NCBI GenBank assembly: GCA_036365515.1
Contig: CM070877.1
Location: 11,538,601 to 11,602,600, forward strand
Origin: Torymus aiolomorphi
Lineage: Eukaryota > Arthropoda > Insecta > Hymenoptera > Torymidae
Length of the DNA stretch: 64,000 nucleotides
Direction: 5' to 3'
Positions within the stretch are counted from its first letter, which is position 1. Every line of letters begins with the position of its first letter. The position numbers and the translations under genes are program-made. Positions 14,447 through 27,237 of this stretch are shown here, one piece after another. The notes beneath the pieces were generated by a model, which was not told the origin of the DNA, made no database searches, and saw only the letters and a list, made by a program, of their open reading frames with translations.

Positions 14447-14626
14447 GAATAGTATGAAATTAGATGATTCTACAACAAACACATCTTGTGAAATAAACCG
14501 TGACATATCAACTTCGGATCCAAAGTTTCTGACGCCTACGGTAACATCATCACCAGCTCCTATAATAGTACCAGACTATTGCCGAAATTTATTTGGGGTG
14601 TTTATCAAAATTGGAAAGACGTAGTG
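14447..14626 (+). CDS. Small unassigned open frame (59 codons)
   Basis: An ATG-initiated frame of 59 codons ends in TAG. It is rich in Ser and Thr, with a Pro/Ser stretch (SSPAPIIVPDYC) in the second half. It does not match a family I know. The AT-rich codon use and its place just upstream of the fragment at 14.8 kb suggest both may be remains of one element or one spliced orphan gene. Coding status is uncertain. Confidence 0.2.
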
Positions 14627-14799
14627 ACACTCCCCAAAGATTTTTCTCTCCTGATCGATGTGGTATGCCTTATACTTGAACTTTTCTAATTCTATCCAAA
14701 ATGGTATAGGCAGGATGCAATTTTGATTTTTTTAAATCCCTATGATCAAATTCTCTTCAATTTTGGAGTACACAAGGAGGGCTTACGTTTTATTCACAC

Positions 14800-15105
14800 G
14801 TGCAGCACATGCTAAATAAGATTAGAAGTGGTCATATAGTCGAGCCAGAGCCGACCTTTTCTCAACAAACTTTGCGGCAAAGGAGATGTGCGAATGTGCG
14901 GAGAAAGCTGGTTCATTCTGTAAACGACCTTCTGTGGAATTGCCCCAGATTCGCAGCTGAACAAAGTAATTTATTCACTCTGATGGAACGTCAAAAGAGG
15001 AAAGTGACTCGAGATACTGACGCTACACGTATATCATTTAATTGTGATAACTTATTATACAAAGAACTGACGAATTTTTGTATCAATAACAATGTTTTAA
15101 CATAA
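14800..15105 (+). pseudogene. Open frame, possible retrotransposon C-terminus
   Basis: A frame of 101 codons ends in TAA. Around the middle it reads LLWNCPRFAAEQSNL, which resembles the segment near the end of many non-LTR retrotransposon polyproteins where a Cys and a Cys-Pro pair precede a basic stretch. The start contains IRSGH, resembling the conserved R-x-G-H of the same region, and the tail ends in a short helix-like stretch before the stop. The usual zinc-knuckle cysteines and histidine are incomplete and no reverse transcriptase is found upstream. It is either a degraded retrotransposon 3' fragment or an orphan gene. Confidence 0.3.
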
Positions 15106-15109
15106 TTTC

Positions 15110-18100
15110 TATCCTAACATCCTTACAATTTCCACAATCCTTCTTCCGGAAATTTATTCCTACCCCTTAAGTCTAACTTAATGTATAGTTGTTTCAAATG
15201 AGCAGTCAAGCCGAGCTTCCACGAAGCTCTCGAGGCGTGCTCGTGCTCCGCTTTACGGAGAGAAAGTCAAGCTTAACCGTTTCTCCGTTTTCTCCCGATT
15301 GTTGTTAGCATCAAAATCAAATTTAAAGAAAAAGGAATATTTTCCTGAAATAAGTAAACAAAAACTATAAGAATAAGTCCTGACTTATGAAAATCTGCTG
15401 AATGGATCCCGAGATAAGCGCGTTCATATGCACACACTATAGCTACAATTACCTTACACATTTTATGAATTTATTCCTTTTTAATATTTTTGTTTTCATA
15501 TACCGTATTTATATCAATCAAATGGTTATGTTTTTTTATAAAAATAATAATTTCAACGCACACGTGTGAAATTTCGAGAGAGATATATATACAAACTCAG
15601 AGCCGGAAATGAAAGAACCTCCAGCCCCTAACATTCTATCCACTTCAACCCACACACACACACACGCACATCATATCCATCATCTTGACACCCTCATCCA
15701 GCAAACCTCAGATCCCAGAACCCTTCACTCACCCTATATACCACCCGCCGCGCGTACACACTGGCCCTGACTCCTTTGCCCCATTTTCCAATTACCATCT
15801 TCTGACATAGACACACATGTGCACGCGCGCATATATATACTATATATACACCTACGTCCAGCGTAGCGCGTCGGCAAATACAAATAAGTACGAATCGGCG
15901 CGCGTAATTGCGGGAGAGTCCGGCGGAGAGGGAAGTGCGCCGGACCGCGCGTCAAAGGCATGCAGATAAGCCTATACGCGTCCTGTCCCGGCTAACGGCG
16001 GATGATTGACTTTCCTATGAGTTGCGCGATGAGGGGGGAGGGCGAATATAGTTTTTCTGTGTGTGGGGGGGGGGGGATGTGAGAGAATGTGGGGTAGTTG
16101 GTCAGTGGAGGGATAGTGGGATGTAGAGGTTTGGTGTAGTTGTGTGTAGTGCGGACTGGGGTGAATAACTTTTTAATTTTCGATGGTGTAGAGAGACTAG
16201 AGGAATAGAAGTTGGATTGTAAATGTTGTTCTATAACAGTCCTATTTCGAACATTTATAGTAACATTTTTATGCGACGACAGCGTCAAAGGTGCCTTAAA
16301 TAATATATACTATACATGGATAACGCACTCTTATTTATTTATTTATCCAGAGTAGTACATGTTGGAATACATGTTATTGCTTACTTCAAGACACAGTTAT
16401 ATGTCTGAAGCAGCAAACATCCTATAGAAGTAGACATAGCTACCTGTACATAGGTCCGGCGTTCTTAATCTAAACTTACAACCTAAGCGTGGAATCAATA
16501 ATTCCACTATATACATTACTATTTGGTCCATAATTGTTTAACCAACCCATCTTTGGCTAGAAAATATTAATACTTTGAAAACAAATAATATTAATTTTGT
16601 TCATAAAATATTCTGTAAAACAAGAAGATTAATTGAAAAGGGATATACAAGTATTATTTTTCAGTTTTAAATGCTTAATGCAACATGGAAATTAAAACGT
16701 ACGTGCAGTTTCAAAACATTTACTTTACAATGACCATAAAAGTTCTATTGAATTCAAACAATCTGTATTATTTGTATATATTCCGAGAAATTTGTCGTTG
16801 AACATTATTCATACTTCAAGATTAAAACTTATTGAACTGAATATAATCCATTTCGACACTGCCGATATATAAAGCTACTATTTTGTTTCAAAAACATTAT
16901 CATTGTTGAAACATCCAATCCGGTTATTCTGCGTGAATACACGACTTTTTTTATTTGTGCACTGGTTCATAATCCGTATCAAAAAAGTATATTTTTTTGT
17001 CTTTTATTTTATTTGAGTAAAAAACCAATTCCCACTCACCTTCAATATTGACTGAGGTTTTAATAGTCTGTTTATACAAAATAAAATAAATTGTAAACGA
17101 ACAGTATGTATAAAGCAATATGTATAAATCAAAAATTCGTATTCTCATGTAAAATTAATAATATTATATAAATATATTAATATATAAATATATAAACATA
17201 TTAATAATATATATAATTAATAATAAACGTATGCAAATTATAAATTCTCCGGTAATTCATTTAAATCCAAGAATCCAAAGCTGTATAAACGCATAAACCT
17301 AGTAATAATACTGTAAAAAAACTATTTCATTTACTTCGACTACAACTTACAGACTATAATTTCGAAAATGAGGCCTTAACTCTCCATCTTCCGCCGCAAC
17401 TCATTTCGAATTTTCACCGCGGAGAGAATCACCAGCGCAGCCACTGCGGCGTATAATCCAGTCACGCTAAAAATCGCATTATCGCAGGTACAGGCTGTAC
17501 GTTAGGTTATCGTAATGTGAAGTTGAACCATCTGCCGCGCCGATATAATGCCCCGGGGATAAACGTTAACTGCGATACGGTGGAGTGGCTCGAGCACAGC
17601 GACGGCGGCTAATACACCGGAATAGTTGAAAAATTGTTATGCGCAGCTTCTTGTAAACAAAAATGTCAAATGCCTTTGGCGCTTTGAAGGTACAATTGGA
17701 AATGGTAAATCGTACAAAAATACGTAGTCCATTGGAGTTTGTTTATCGTGAAAACGTTGTTCTTCAATTAAACTTTCTCTGGGAGTAGTTTATATTTTCT
17801 GAATTTTTCGTCTAAATTCAATGAATAAATTCAAGCTCCAAGAGCTTTCGAGGACAGTTATATTGAAAATTCGCCGTTGTGTCAATGCAGAGATCAGCAG
17901 ACCGCAAAATTTCCTACAATTACAGTAAATACTTATAATGGAATTGAAAATTTTCAATTCATAAATTCGTTTTATATAAAAACTTAGCCTGTAAAAATAT
18001 TTCGTATACTTTTTCGAAACATTTTTCATATATTTCTACAATCATAGACTATATGAAATCTGATTTAATATATCCAACATATACAACACTGATATAATGC

Positions 18101-20256
18101 TTTTTTCTCACGTTCACACTTATAGAATTAGTACGATTGTGTTATTTTTTTTAAAGAAACCCCCATTCTTTTACTTTTAACCGAAATGACAAAACTTTTT
18201 TCTTTTGCTCTAAAAGAACAATCAATTATAAATTCTATTTAAATTCGGACAAATCAAACTACCAATGACATCTTCCGGACCAAACGAGCCCGAGCGTTTA
18301 CCGGCAGCGGGTTTCGAACCGTCGACCGGAACACGGGATCGTACCGTCCGAGAGGAGGCATCGAGCGTCGCTGCGGAAGTGGCGCGGCTGCAAGAGCTTA
18401 CCAAGCGCGGCAACCGAGGGGGAGCTTTTATTCGAAATTGAAACTTCAATGGTATAAAGAATTTCGAAGTTTTGGGATTTTGTTGTTAAAGTTGTACGTA
18501 CTTGCCTGTTGATTTTTATGTTACCTAAATTTTATAAAAGAAAAAAAAATGCAATCAAAAGTTGAAGACGGTTAGTTTGTACTACTTAAAAACACGAAGA
18601 GCGAAACTACTAATAACGTCGTTATTGATTAACGATTCGTTGTTAATATTAACTAACGAAGTATCGTAAAATTCTGTAAAGGATTGTTTATAATTATATT
18701 TACAAAGTTATACACAACTATACCTATATGTCATATAATTAAATGCGCAATTAAATCAACAGTGGTAACGGATATCCTACAGTCAGACAGCTCCCTTCCC
18801 GCCCCTGTAATCCTTTCCTCACCTTCCCATTTCAATTATATCAGTGACTCCGCATAAAAACGGCAAACACTGACTTCCAAACAAAAACACACTTCGAAAG
18901 TCGCTCTTCTCCCGTCCTCCGCGTCACAGCAAAACCTGTTGATAAGCGGGCATAAACCTCCCCCAAGGCCTCGGCGACAAATCGACACGCTGATGCGAAC
19001 TTACGGCGTTAATAAAAGGGTTGCCTCGCTCTTCCTCTCGCAGTCGTAAATTCAAAATGAACGGTCCGGCGAGATCGACGAAAATCGATTCGCCAAATAG
19101 GGATCGGGAAATGTGCCGGAAAGTAGAGTGAGAGTGAATGCGTTTTGATTAAGAAGAGGGAACGATGAGAATAAATATTTTGTGAAATGTTTCAGAGAAT
19201 GAATAGTTGTGGAAATACTATCTGTTTGTTTGTAAATTCAATAAAATTCTATAAAAATGGGACGCAAATAGTGTTGTTTCTTTCTAATACGTTTATATAT
19301 AAAATATCAATATAAAAGATAAAATAATCTAGTTAAAATAACATTTAAATTACTATTTCTATTAATTCAGTGTATTTTCATTTAAATCTATAACTCTTGT
19401 ATTACGTGAAATAAACAATTTTTACGATTTATTTATTTTTTTTTTAATCTGAAATAAATCAACAAACTTCGACCGAAAAAACTCAAGAAAATCAAACTTC
19501 AACGATGGAATAATCAAATGAAAAATGTTCAATTTCCATTCAATTTTAAAAATATTCTTTTGTAATGAAAAATCAAATGCAGATTTCAGTCATAGAGAAA
19601 TAAGGAACTAAGAGAAGCGAGCATATTTTCTTCCGCAAACTGGAACATGCAAATAACTCCGATATTTCACGTATATGTAAAATAAAGATTTGAATTGCAG
19701 ATACTGTGACTAATTGCCGGACAAACAGCGCCGTGTCTCCTTCGTTGTTAATGAAAAGTTTAATATTAAATTGTCGTGCAAAATAATAAAAAAGAACATT
19801 TTCTACAATAATTCTATTGTTAAGAGTTAATATAATTTACAGCAGTATAATACTTTAGAATGATGAAGAAAGGTTATCATTTTTCATTTCAAAGACTTTT
19901 TTTTTCATTAATCACGAGCGTCAACTATGCTTTATCTTCCTGTAGTATACCTATGATGGAGTGTGCTTTTACTCATCCCTGAAAAAATTGTAGAAATAAT
20001 GGCACAACCAATGAAGAAAATATTTAAATAGCCTTACAAATTCGATGTATTGGACAAAATACTAATAATGCATCAGATCATTATCTAAATAGCATTGAAG
20101 AAGAAATATTTAAATTTAATGATTCTTATTCCGATGTAATACATTATAATATACTCTTTTATTGTTCTTTTACTATAGCTTTCATCCATAAAATCATATG
20201 ACAAAAATCTAACATGCTAAATTTAAACAAAAAAATCATCCGACATCCTAAGAAAC
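15110..20256. other. Intergenic, skewed CpG patches
   Basis: No gene recognised. Two patches show the flanking pattern clearly: C-rich 15610-15770 then G-rich 16010-16180 (including a 12-base G run), and C-rich 18780-18960 then G-rich 19050-19160. A GC-rich patch at 17.4-17.6 kb and an isolated one at 18.27-18.43 kb have no identifiable gene. The remainder is AT-rich. Confidence 0.35.
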
Positions 20257-20260
20257 TTAA

Positions 20261-20987
20261 GGGGGCAAGCCTGGGCCTGAAAAAATAGATTTTATAATAG
20301 TATAATTAGTCAGGTCATTATTTTTTCAAATCTATATAAAAAACAACCTTTATACTTTACAAAAATAAATAAAAAACAACATTTCAACACCTCCCTCGCT
20401 CCTCTATTTTGATTTATAAGTCTGTAATAACAACTGGATTTACGTATCAATTTTTTCATATCACCTCAGGGCACGTAGCGCGTCACTAGAATATCTCGAC
20501 CAAATAGCTCAAATTTGGTGGAGATCTTCTTAATATCTACACTGCTTAAGTAAAGCAGATTTTGAAAATAGACACCCAATAAATTTTTACAGATAGAAAT
20601 GAAATATGTGAAAAAATTTTGAAAAATCATTAAAAAATTATTCAAAGATGTATATTAATGGAAGAGTACGACTTTTTCAACACCTGATTCACTTAAGCAG
20701 CGTAGGTACATATAAAGAAGATCTCCACGAAATTTGAGCTCATTTGGTAGAGGCATTGCAGTGCAGCGCTACGTGCCCTGAGGTGATATGCAAAAATTGA
20801 TACTTCAATCCAGTGGTTATAACAGACTTGTAAATCAAAACAGAGGGGCCACGGTGGTGTTAAAATGTTGTTTTTTATGTATATTCTTGAGGTATGAAGG
20901 TTGCATTTAATATAGATTTGAAAAAATAATGACCTGACTAATTATACTAAAATCTATGTTTTCAGGCTTTAACCCAGACTTGCCCTC
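20261..20987. mobile_element. TTAA-flanked long inverted-repeat element
   Basis: Two arms of roughly 280-330 bases (about 20261-20570 and 20690-20987) are inverted copies around a short centre. The ends read GGGGGCAAGCCTGGG on the left and, reverse complemented, GAGGGCAAGTCTGGG on the right. TTAA sits immediately outside both ends (20257-20260 and 20988-20991), the target duplication typical of piggyBac-type elements. No transposase is encoded. The arms carry substitutions and small indels, so it is not very recent. Confidence 0.7.
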
Positions 20988-20991
20988 TTAA

Positions 20992-23900
20992 ACAGCCCAT
21001 TCGCTTCTTTTAACAACAGGAAGCATAAACTCTCGCTCTCAAAACGCCTCTTACACCCAACCACCACCCCATCGTGCCAACTACCGGCCATAAAAATCCC
21101 CCGATCCTTATCTCGGCGCGTAAAGAGAGAAAAAGAGTAAACCACACCTTTTACCACTCACCCTTTAATCGCCTCTTACCTCGTTTCTGCGCAGAAAGAA
21201 AAAAAAAGAAACTACCGGGCGTTAAACGAGTTACAACTGGCCGCGTAATTGGATTTGCGCGCGCGCGTCGATTATGACAATGGAAGGAGAGAGGGAGCAG
21301 CCGGTATCGGCGGTGCGGCTCTGATTCGCGGATGTCCGGCATTAAGCGGGAGAGAAAAAAAGAATTGAAGAGGGAGATAGAGAGAGAGAGCGGCGGTGAA
21401 TTATTGCGCGGGGGTGCGAGCGTTTTTGCGCGACAGCTTAGTTTTCCGGGTGAACGAACGCGAACGAGGGAATACTTTGGGCGTGAAAATGCTAGTTTCA
21501 CAGTCAATAATTTTTAAGATATTACGCGGGGGTTCGTGTTGTTCATTTCGCAGGTCCGCATTCCGTTTTCTTTGGGAAAAGCTTCATGATGATGAATGAG
21601 TGCTTTGGTCTCGGCATTTTCGGGAAAGTGCTAAATAAAGAAGTAACTTAAGTATAGTGCATAAAAGGAAAATTGAAATTCCGGGTTTGAGTTATTTATA
21701 TAAAAATTAAACATCAAGTGGTGACACTCTCCAAGTGTCACATCGTATGAAACTTTCTGAATATTTCATCTTCATTGCCTTGAAACTTACTCTTTTCGAA
21801 AATACATTTTTAAATTACAATTTGAAAGTCAATAAGGGAAATGTTGAAAAACGAATAAAATCAACCCAGTCGACCTGAGTGCCTATACCATTACGACAGA
21901 ACCGCGTAAATCGTATTTTCTCTCTTTTTCTCTGTCAATGGCGCGTATTTGAAAGCCGCGAATTAATAATTTCCCGACACGGGAAGTACATTAGGGCCGG
22001 TATTTAATATCGCCGCGATGGGACGACGTATAATCAAAACATTAGAATGCGCAGTTCACAAGGGAAAATTTCATTTCGAACTTCGCAATAAAGCCATTAC
22101 AGAGGTCAAAACCCGAGAGAATGCGTTCATCGGCGAGGGACGCGCAAAACAAATCGGAATTCACGCAGAACGTGATATGTGATATGTAAATAAATGATGG
22201 ATCGCTGAGTAGCAAATAGATTTAATTAATGATCAAAACTACAGTTAAGGATAATTACAAATTTTCAATAATTTGTTATTTTAAATAATAAAAGTTATTG
22301 AATAGTTAAGACGATATATAGTTTGCTAGCAAAGGCTACACTTCTCTAAATGATTTACAAAGAATATTAAAAACGTAACGAATTAAATTATTTCGGCTAA
22401 TAATATTCTGAAGAACGGCAGAAGAACTTCATTCCTCGCCTATAAAAGTCGCGTTGTCTTATAGAACTACTAAAAATGGTCGCTTTCCTTTATTAAATAT
22501 GAAATTATGGAAGTATGTTTACAATAGAACACCTCCTATACTCTACACTAGATCTCTTTATCACCTATACCTCCACTTTTACTTGTAGCTACACACTTAC
22601 GATCTTCATTACAATTTCACGTCGAAAAAGTGAACCCCGGTATCCGTCATCACCCTAATACCCACTCCAACACCGCCAACCGCACCATCCATCCACCTAC
22701 AAACTGTTCAATCATGCAGCGACTCCTCGAAACCGACACCGGAACAGCACCCAAACGCAGATTTATGGACTTTTAACTCTGAAATTACAATGGGAAAGAA
22801 AGCGAGGCTCTCGCGCGCGCGTCAAGTTACATCTGCGCGCATACGCGGCAAGAGTGAGAGGCGCCTTGAACTGGGTCAATCAATATGATGGACCCTTTTC
22901 CGCGACGCTCAGACACGCGCGCAGCTCTCACTCGTGTGTATGGCATGTATGTCCCTATATACGATGGTATGCCAGTGGCTGAGTAATGTATATATATGCA
23001 GTGCGTACGAGGTTTGGGGATTTCTTCGAAAGGGGGTGGGAGAGGGTTAACGGAGGGTCGCGAAGGAGAAAGTAGTTAATATCGCGCGATGAGTAGGAGA
23101 ATGTTTAGGTATTGTAGTGGTGAAGAGATGAAGGAGCATATTGCGAATTACTGTACGACGATATGATGGTCGTTCTGTTAATTTAATATGTTGCATACTT
23201 ATATTTCAAAATTACATCCGCTAATTAGTTTGGAATTCTACGTTATTAAGACTTTGAGGTAAATGTCTTGCATAAGTTTCTTATGTTATTATAAATGTAT
23301 TTTAAAAATTCAATTTGGAGAAAGTATCTGAGTCATATACATGTAATATAATTTACAAACTTTAAACTTGTTTCTTGTATGTTATTATATAGCTTAATGA
23401 TTGTATAATTATATTTGTATTGTTGACCTGAGAATCAGGTAAGATAATAATATTAAGAGTATAATATTATTTTATATTACTTTGATTTATAGACAAAAAT
23501 TTTTTAAATGCCAAAACATATTTGGGTCATAATCCAAACTCTAAATTCCAGCCACCAAAAATACGGCACAATCGGGCACGTGTCCACGTGAATACCTTGC
23601 CGAAACCTCCTCTATTATCCTCTCAACTTATCATCCTTATTATATACTTTCGTCTAAAACATTCCTCGAAGTTTCCAAAAGCTTCTTGCTCCTGTGGAGC
23701 TTTTAAAAAGCTTTCTCCGCTCTCATTCTTATGAAATAAGAAAATAACAGAAAAAGCGCGCATCATTTTTGTTTACGCCCGAAGAAAATCAAGTCTCGGC
23801 GAATCAGCGCCGCATTGATTTCCCATCGGATTCAAGCGCGTAAATTTACCCTTTGTCCCCAATATTCTCCTCTGTATTTGTAACGGCCCACGCGAATTCC

Positions 23901-25031
23901 CTTTTACGGGGGATACAGGATATCCTGGTTTCTTTTGCATAAACCCGCCGAGATAAGGGAAGGCGGCAGGCAGGCACGTGTACGTAAACTTTTCAAGTAG
24001 ATAGTGTGGAGTTACGCGCACATATTAATGGCACGCGATCAGGTAAGGAAGTTTATGTTCATCACCATTCTTTTATTCTTTTATAAAGTTAATTATTGTT
24101 GTATTATTACTAGTGAGAAATAATTGATAAAATTAATTGATTATGTAAAATTTTAGCATTAGAATTATTATGTTTAGATGACATCAAATTTTGAATAAAT
24201 CTTTTGGAAAGAAAATCACTACATTGAAATGACAAAATAATAAACTGCCGTGGTTTTTTAAGTAAATATCTTAGCTCTTAAAAGCTCCTACAGCTCGTGC
24301 ACTCATGTGGCAAGTTTATGCTCATGTTGATAACCGCGGACGTTTACTTTTTAGAGCTTCCACGGTAAAGTTTCTTATTTCTAAAACTTTCTTCTTCTTG
24401 TATAGTGTTATACTCTTCCTTCTGTCTTTTTCTACAGCTTTCTCGTGAAAACTGTTACAAGCTTGAAATTCGATTCTCCTATTGAACTTGAAATATTCTT
24501 GGCACTTTTGAGATTGCTTTAAGGGAAATATCATCGTAAAGATGATTTTAAAATAATTTAAAATAACAAAGGCGCTATAAATATAGAATATGAAAAAATT
24601 TAATGAAATAACATCACACGAAATTTTCTATGTCTACAGTTAGTAATTTATATAAACTTATGAATAAGTGTCTTGTTCCAATTTTGTAAAACCATATTAA
24701 ATATAGTAACTCTATCAATGACATTTTAAACATTTATGTATAGTCTCCATTGATTTGGATACTATAGATATATACATAGTGCCAATATAATCTCCTATAT
24801 TACAATCTCACTAATCAATTATTTCACTGTAAAATTTGAAAGATAATTAAAAAAGCGCGCACTCACCTCTGACACCATTAAAAATATTTAACATTTCCCG
24901 CTCGGCAGCCGATTGTTAAACAAATCAGCGGTGACAAAAGGATCGCCGCTTCGCAGCAATTAAACTCGAACGGAAAATCAATTCCTTCCTTCCCTCTTGT
25001 AACCCCTCGTGTACTCTCCATTTCACGTACA

Positions 25032-25063
<32 letters not shown>

Positions 25064-25745
25064 ACATACGACGATCTCTTCAAATATCCCACTTCTCGCA
25101 GGGGGATAAATAGATGGAGATAGAGACAGTATAACGTGTAGTGCGTCATACCGAACGCTTAATAAAGTGCGTTTCAGCCGTACGGCAATCCCCTCTCGTT
25201 TATTTTCCATTATAATAACGACGACTACGACGATGACTTTTTTTTTTAGGTAAGTATGCGAGTCGGGATCGAAGTCATATATCGGTTGGGTAGGAATTTT
25301 TTGACTTTTTTGGGGGGTTGTTGGGCGAGAACGCGAAGGGCACCTTTGCGTCTAAAAATAAGATTTTGGAAGAGGTAGAGCGGTAACCACTTCCGCGCTT
25401 ACGTTATCCTGTTGCCGGCGATGTTTCGTATGCATTAACCTACATTTTCGTAAAGAATATCGATTCGATGGTACATTTAGAAAGACTTTGATATGTTGAT
25501 TTAATTCTTGGTTGCTTATTGGATACGTTATTTTGGAACAGATATTTTTGGATATAACGTGTGCGTATACCTGTGTATAATAGTGACAATTCGAGCTCTT
25601 GAATATGGACTCATAAAATGGTCAGGTACGCAGACAGGATCTTGCATAGAATTGATGTGCTAAGATACTCATCTTAATTAGTTCATAAATAGTCTTAAAT
25701 AATTTCTGCTCCACCACTGCAACGTGAAATTCTTGTGTATCAAAA
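20992..25745. other. Intergenic, skewed CpG patches and (CA)n
   Basis: No gene recognised. C-rich to G-rich switches are visible across 21.0-21.5 kb (line 21061-21120 has 27 C and 9 G; 21361-21420 has 5 C and 28 G), 22.6-23.1 kb and 24.95-25.4 kb. A (CA)n tract lies at about 25031-25058. Long open frames near 21.15-21.5 kb follow from purine or pyrimidine runs that lack stops and are not credible proteins. Confidence 0.35.
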
Positions 25746-25747
25746 AC

Positions 25748-26671
25748 GCGTCTAAGGCGAAGAAAAGCCAACAAACGGCTTTGCCGCGAAAAAAGCTAGT
25801 TTGCGCCTTCCCAGACGAAGAAAAGCCAGTTTGACTTTTCCCAGGCGAAGAAAAGCCAGTTTGCGCCGTCTCTGGACGAAAAATCCCGAGAAAAAAATCC
25901 AATTCTGTTAGCGAAAATACCTTTACGTACGCGTATTGACAAATAAGGCTGTATATTATGCTTGTAAATTTTAATTATCACAATACAATTACTATATTAA
26001 TACTATTAATAAGCGGTTCTAGGAATCCCGAATCAGTGTACTGATAATTCCAGTTTTTTTTTATCATTGACTTTGAACATTTGTCAAAAGCACTGCAATA
26101 AGTCATTCATGAATGATAGTGTAGATGCAACTGTATATTTATTGTGCTACTTACACAGAAAAACTCTTAAAAACGCAGTAACCGCGGCCTATGGCACTGC
26201 TACATGAAACGCATGGAAGGCTGCGCTGCGCGTCTGCAGTTCGGAACCGTTACCCTTCTTTCGGATATATCCGAAAGCACAATAAACCTGCGATTGCGAG
26301 TACACTATAATCCATGAACGGCGTTCCATTCAAAGCTACTGACAAACCAGGAACTGTCAGTACATTCATTCAAGATTCCTAGTACCGCTTATTAATAGTG
26401 TTAAGAGTAATTTTATTATGATAATTCAAATTTACAAGCATAATATACAGCATTATTTATGAATACGTGTACGTAAAGGTTTTTTTACTAACAGAATTGA
26501 ATTTTTTTCTCGTGCGAAATGTCGTCAGTTGGGATTTTTCGTCCAGGGACGGCGCAAACTGGCTTTTGTTGCCAACAAAGCCGTTTGTTGGCTTTTCTTC
26601 GCCTTAGACGCGTTTTTGGCTTTTCTTCGCCTGTAATTTCAAAGTTGGCTTTTCTTCGTACCGCGCGACGA
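25748..26671. mobile_element. Foldback element with GAAGAAAAGCCA modules
   Basis: Left arm about 25748-26060 and right arm about 26345-26640 are inverted copies around a centre of roughly 280 bases. Both arms carry several copies of a short module, CGAAGAAAAGCCA (or its complement), separated by variable spacers. The right end is intact and reads TTCTTCGTACCGCGCGACGA, finishing at 26671; the matching left end is missing or eroded. The same terminus ends the element at 52.18-52.34 kb. No protein is encoded; open frames across the modules are by-products of the repeat. Confidence 0.65.
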
Positions 26672-27229
26672 TATATTCTCTAAAAATAAATCAGCAAAAA
26701 GTTGGTGGCTTATGAAAATCGGTGAAAAAAATTAATCAACTCGGAAGCTAAAGTCCTAGCTATTATTATCACTCTGCTTATGATTATAAAAGTACAATTC
26801 ATTATATAGAATTCGAAGCTGTAAAAATGTGCGTGTGTGGTCTACTTTTCTATTATATTTTATTTCGAGGGATGACTTTCAATTTCCCGATCGAAATTTT
26901 TCTTTTGATTTTTCTGCTTTTTATATATTTTCACCGAAACGGACTTTAATTAACATCCTACTTTGATCTCTCCGGAGTTATTCATCATCTCGTATACCAT
27001 CTCTGACTGCGATATTCCATATCCTGTGTGTAATTACTTGTCAGTTGCACTCTATACATAATATCACATATATATATGACACAGCTTTTAATCATCCTCT
27101 ACATATATATAGGTATAAGCATTTTTTCTATCAAAAATCACTAATGTACCATTTAGCTGTTACTGCTTACTAAACATTCACGATTTTCCCAAAAAATTCA
27201 TTGCAAATTCTGAAACATTCAATTTTACG
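26672..27229. other. AT-rich spacer
   Basis: Between the foldback element and the hAT insertion. I see no gene and no repeat structure beyond AT-rich simple sequence. Confidence 0.4.
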
Positions 27230-27237
27230 TATCCCTC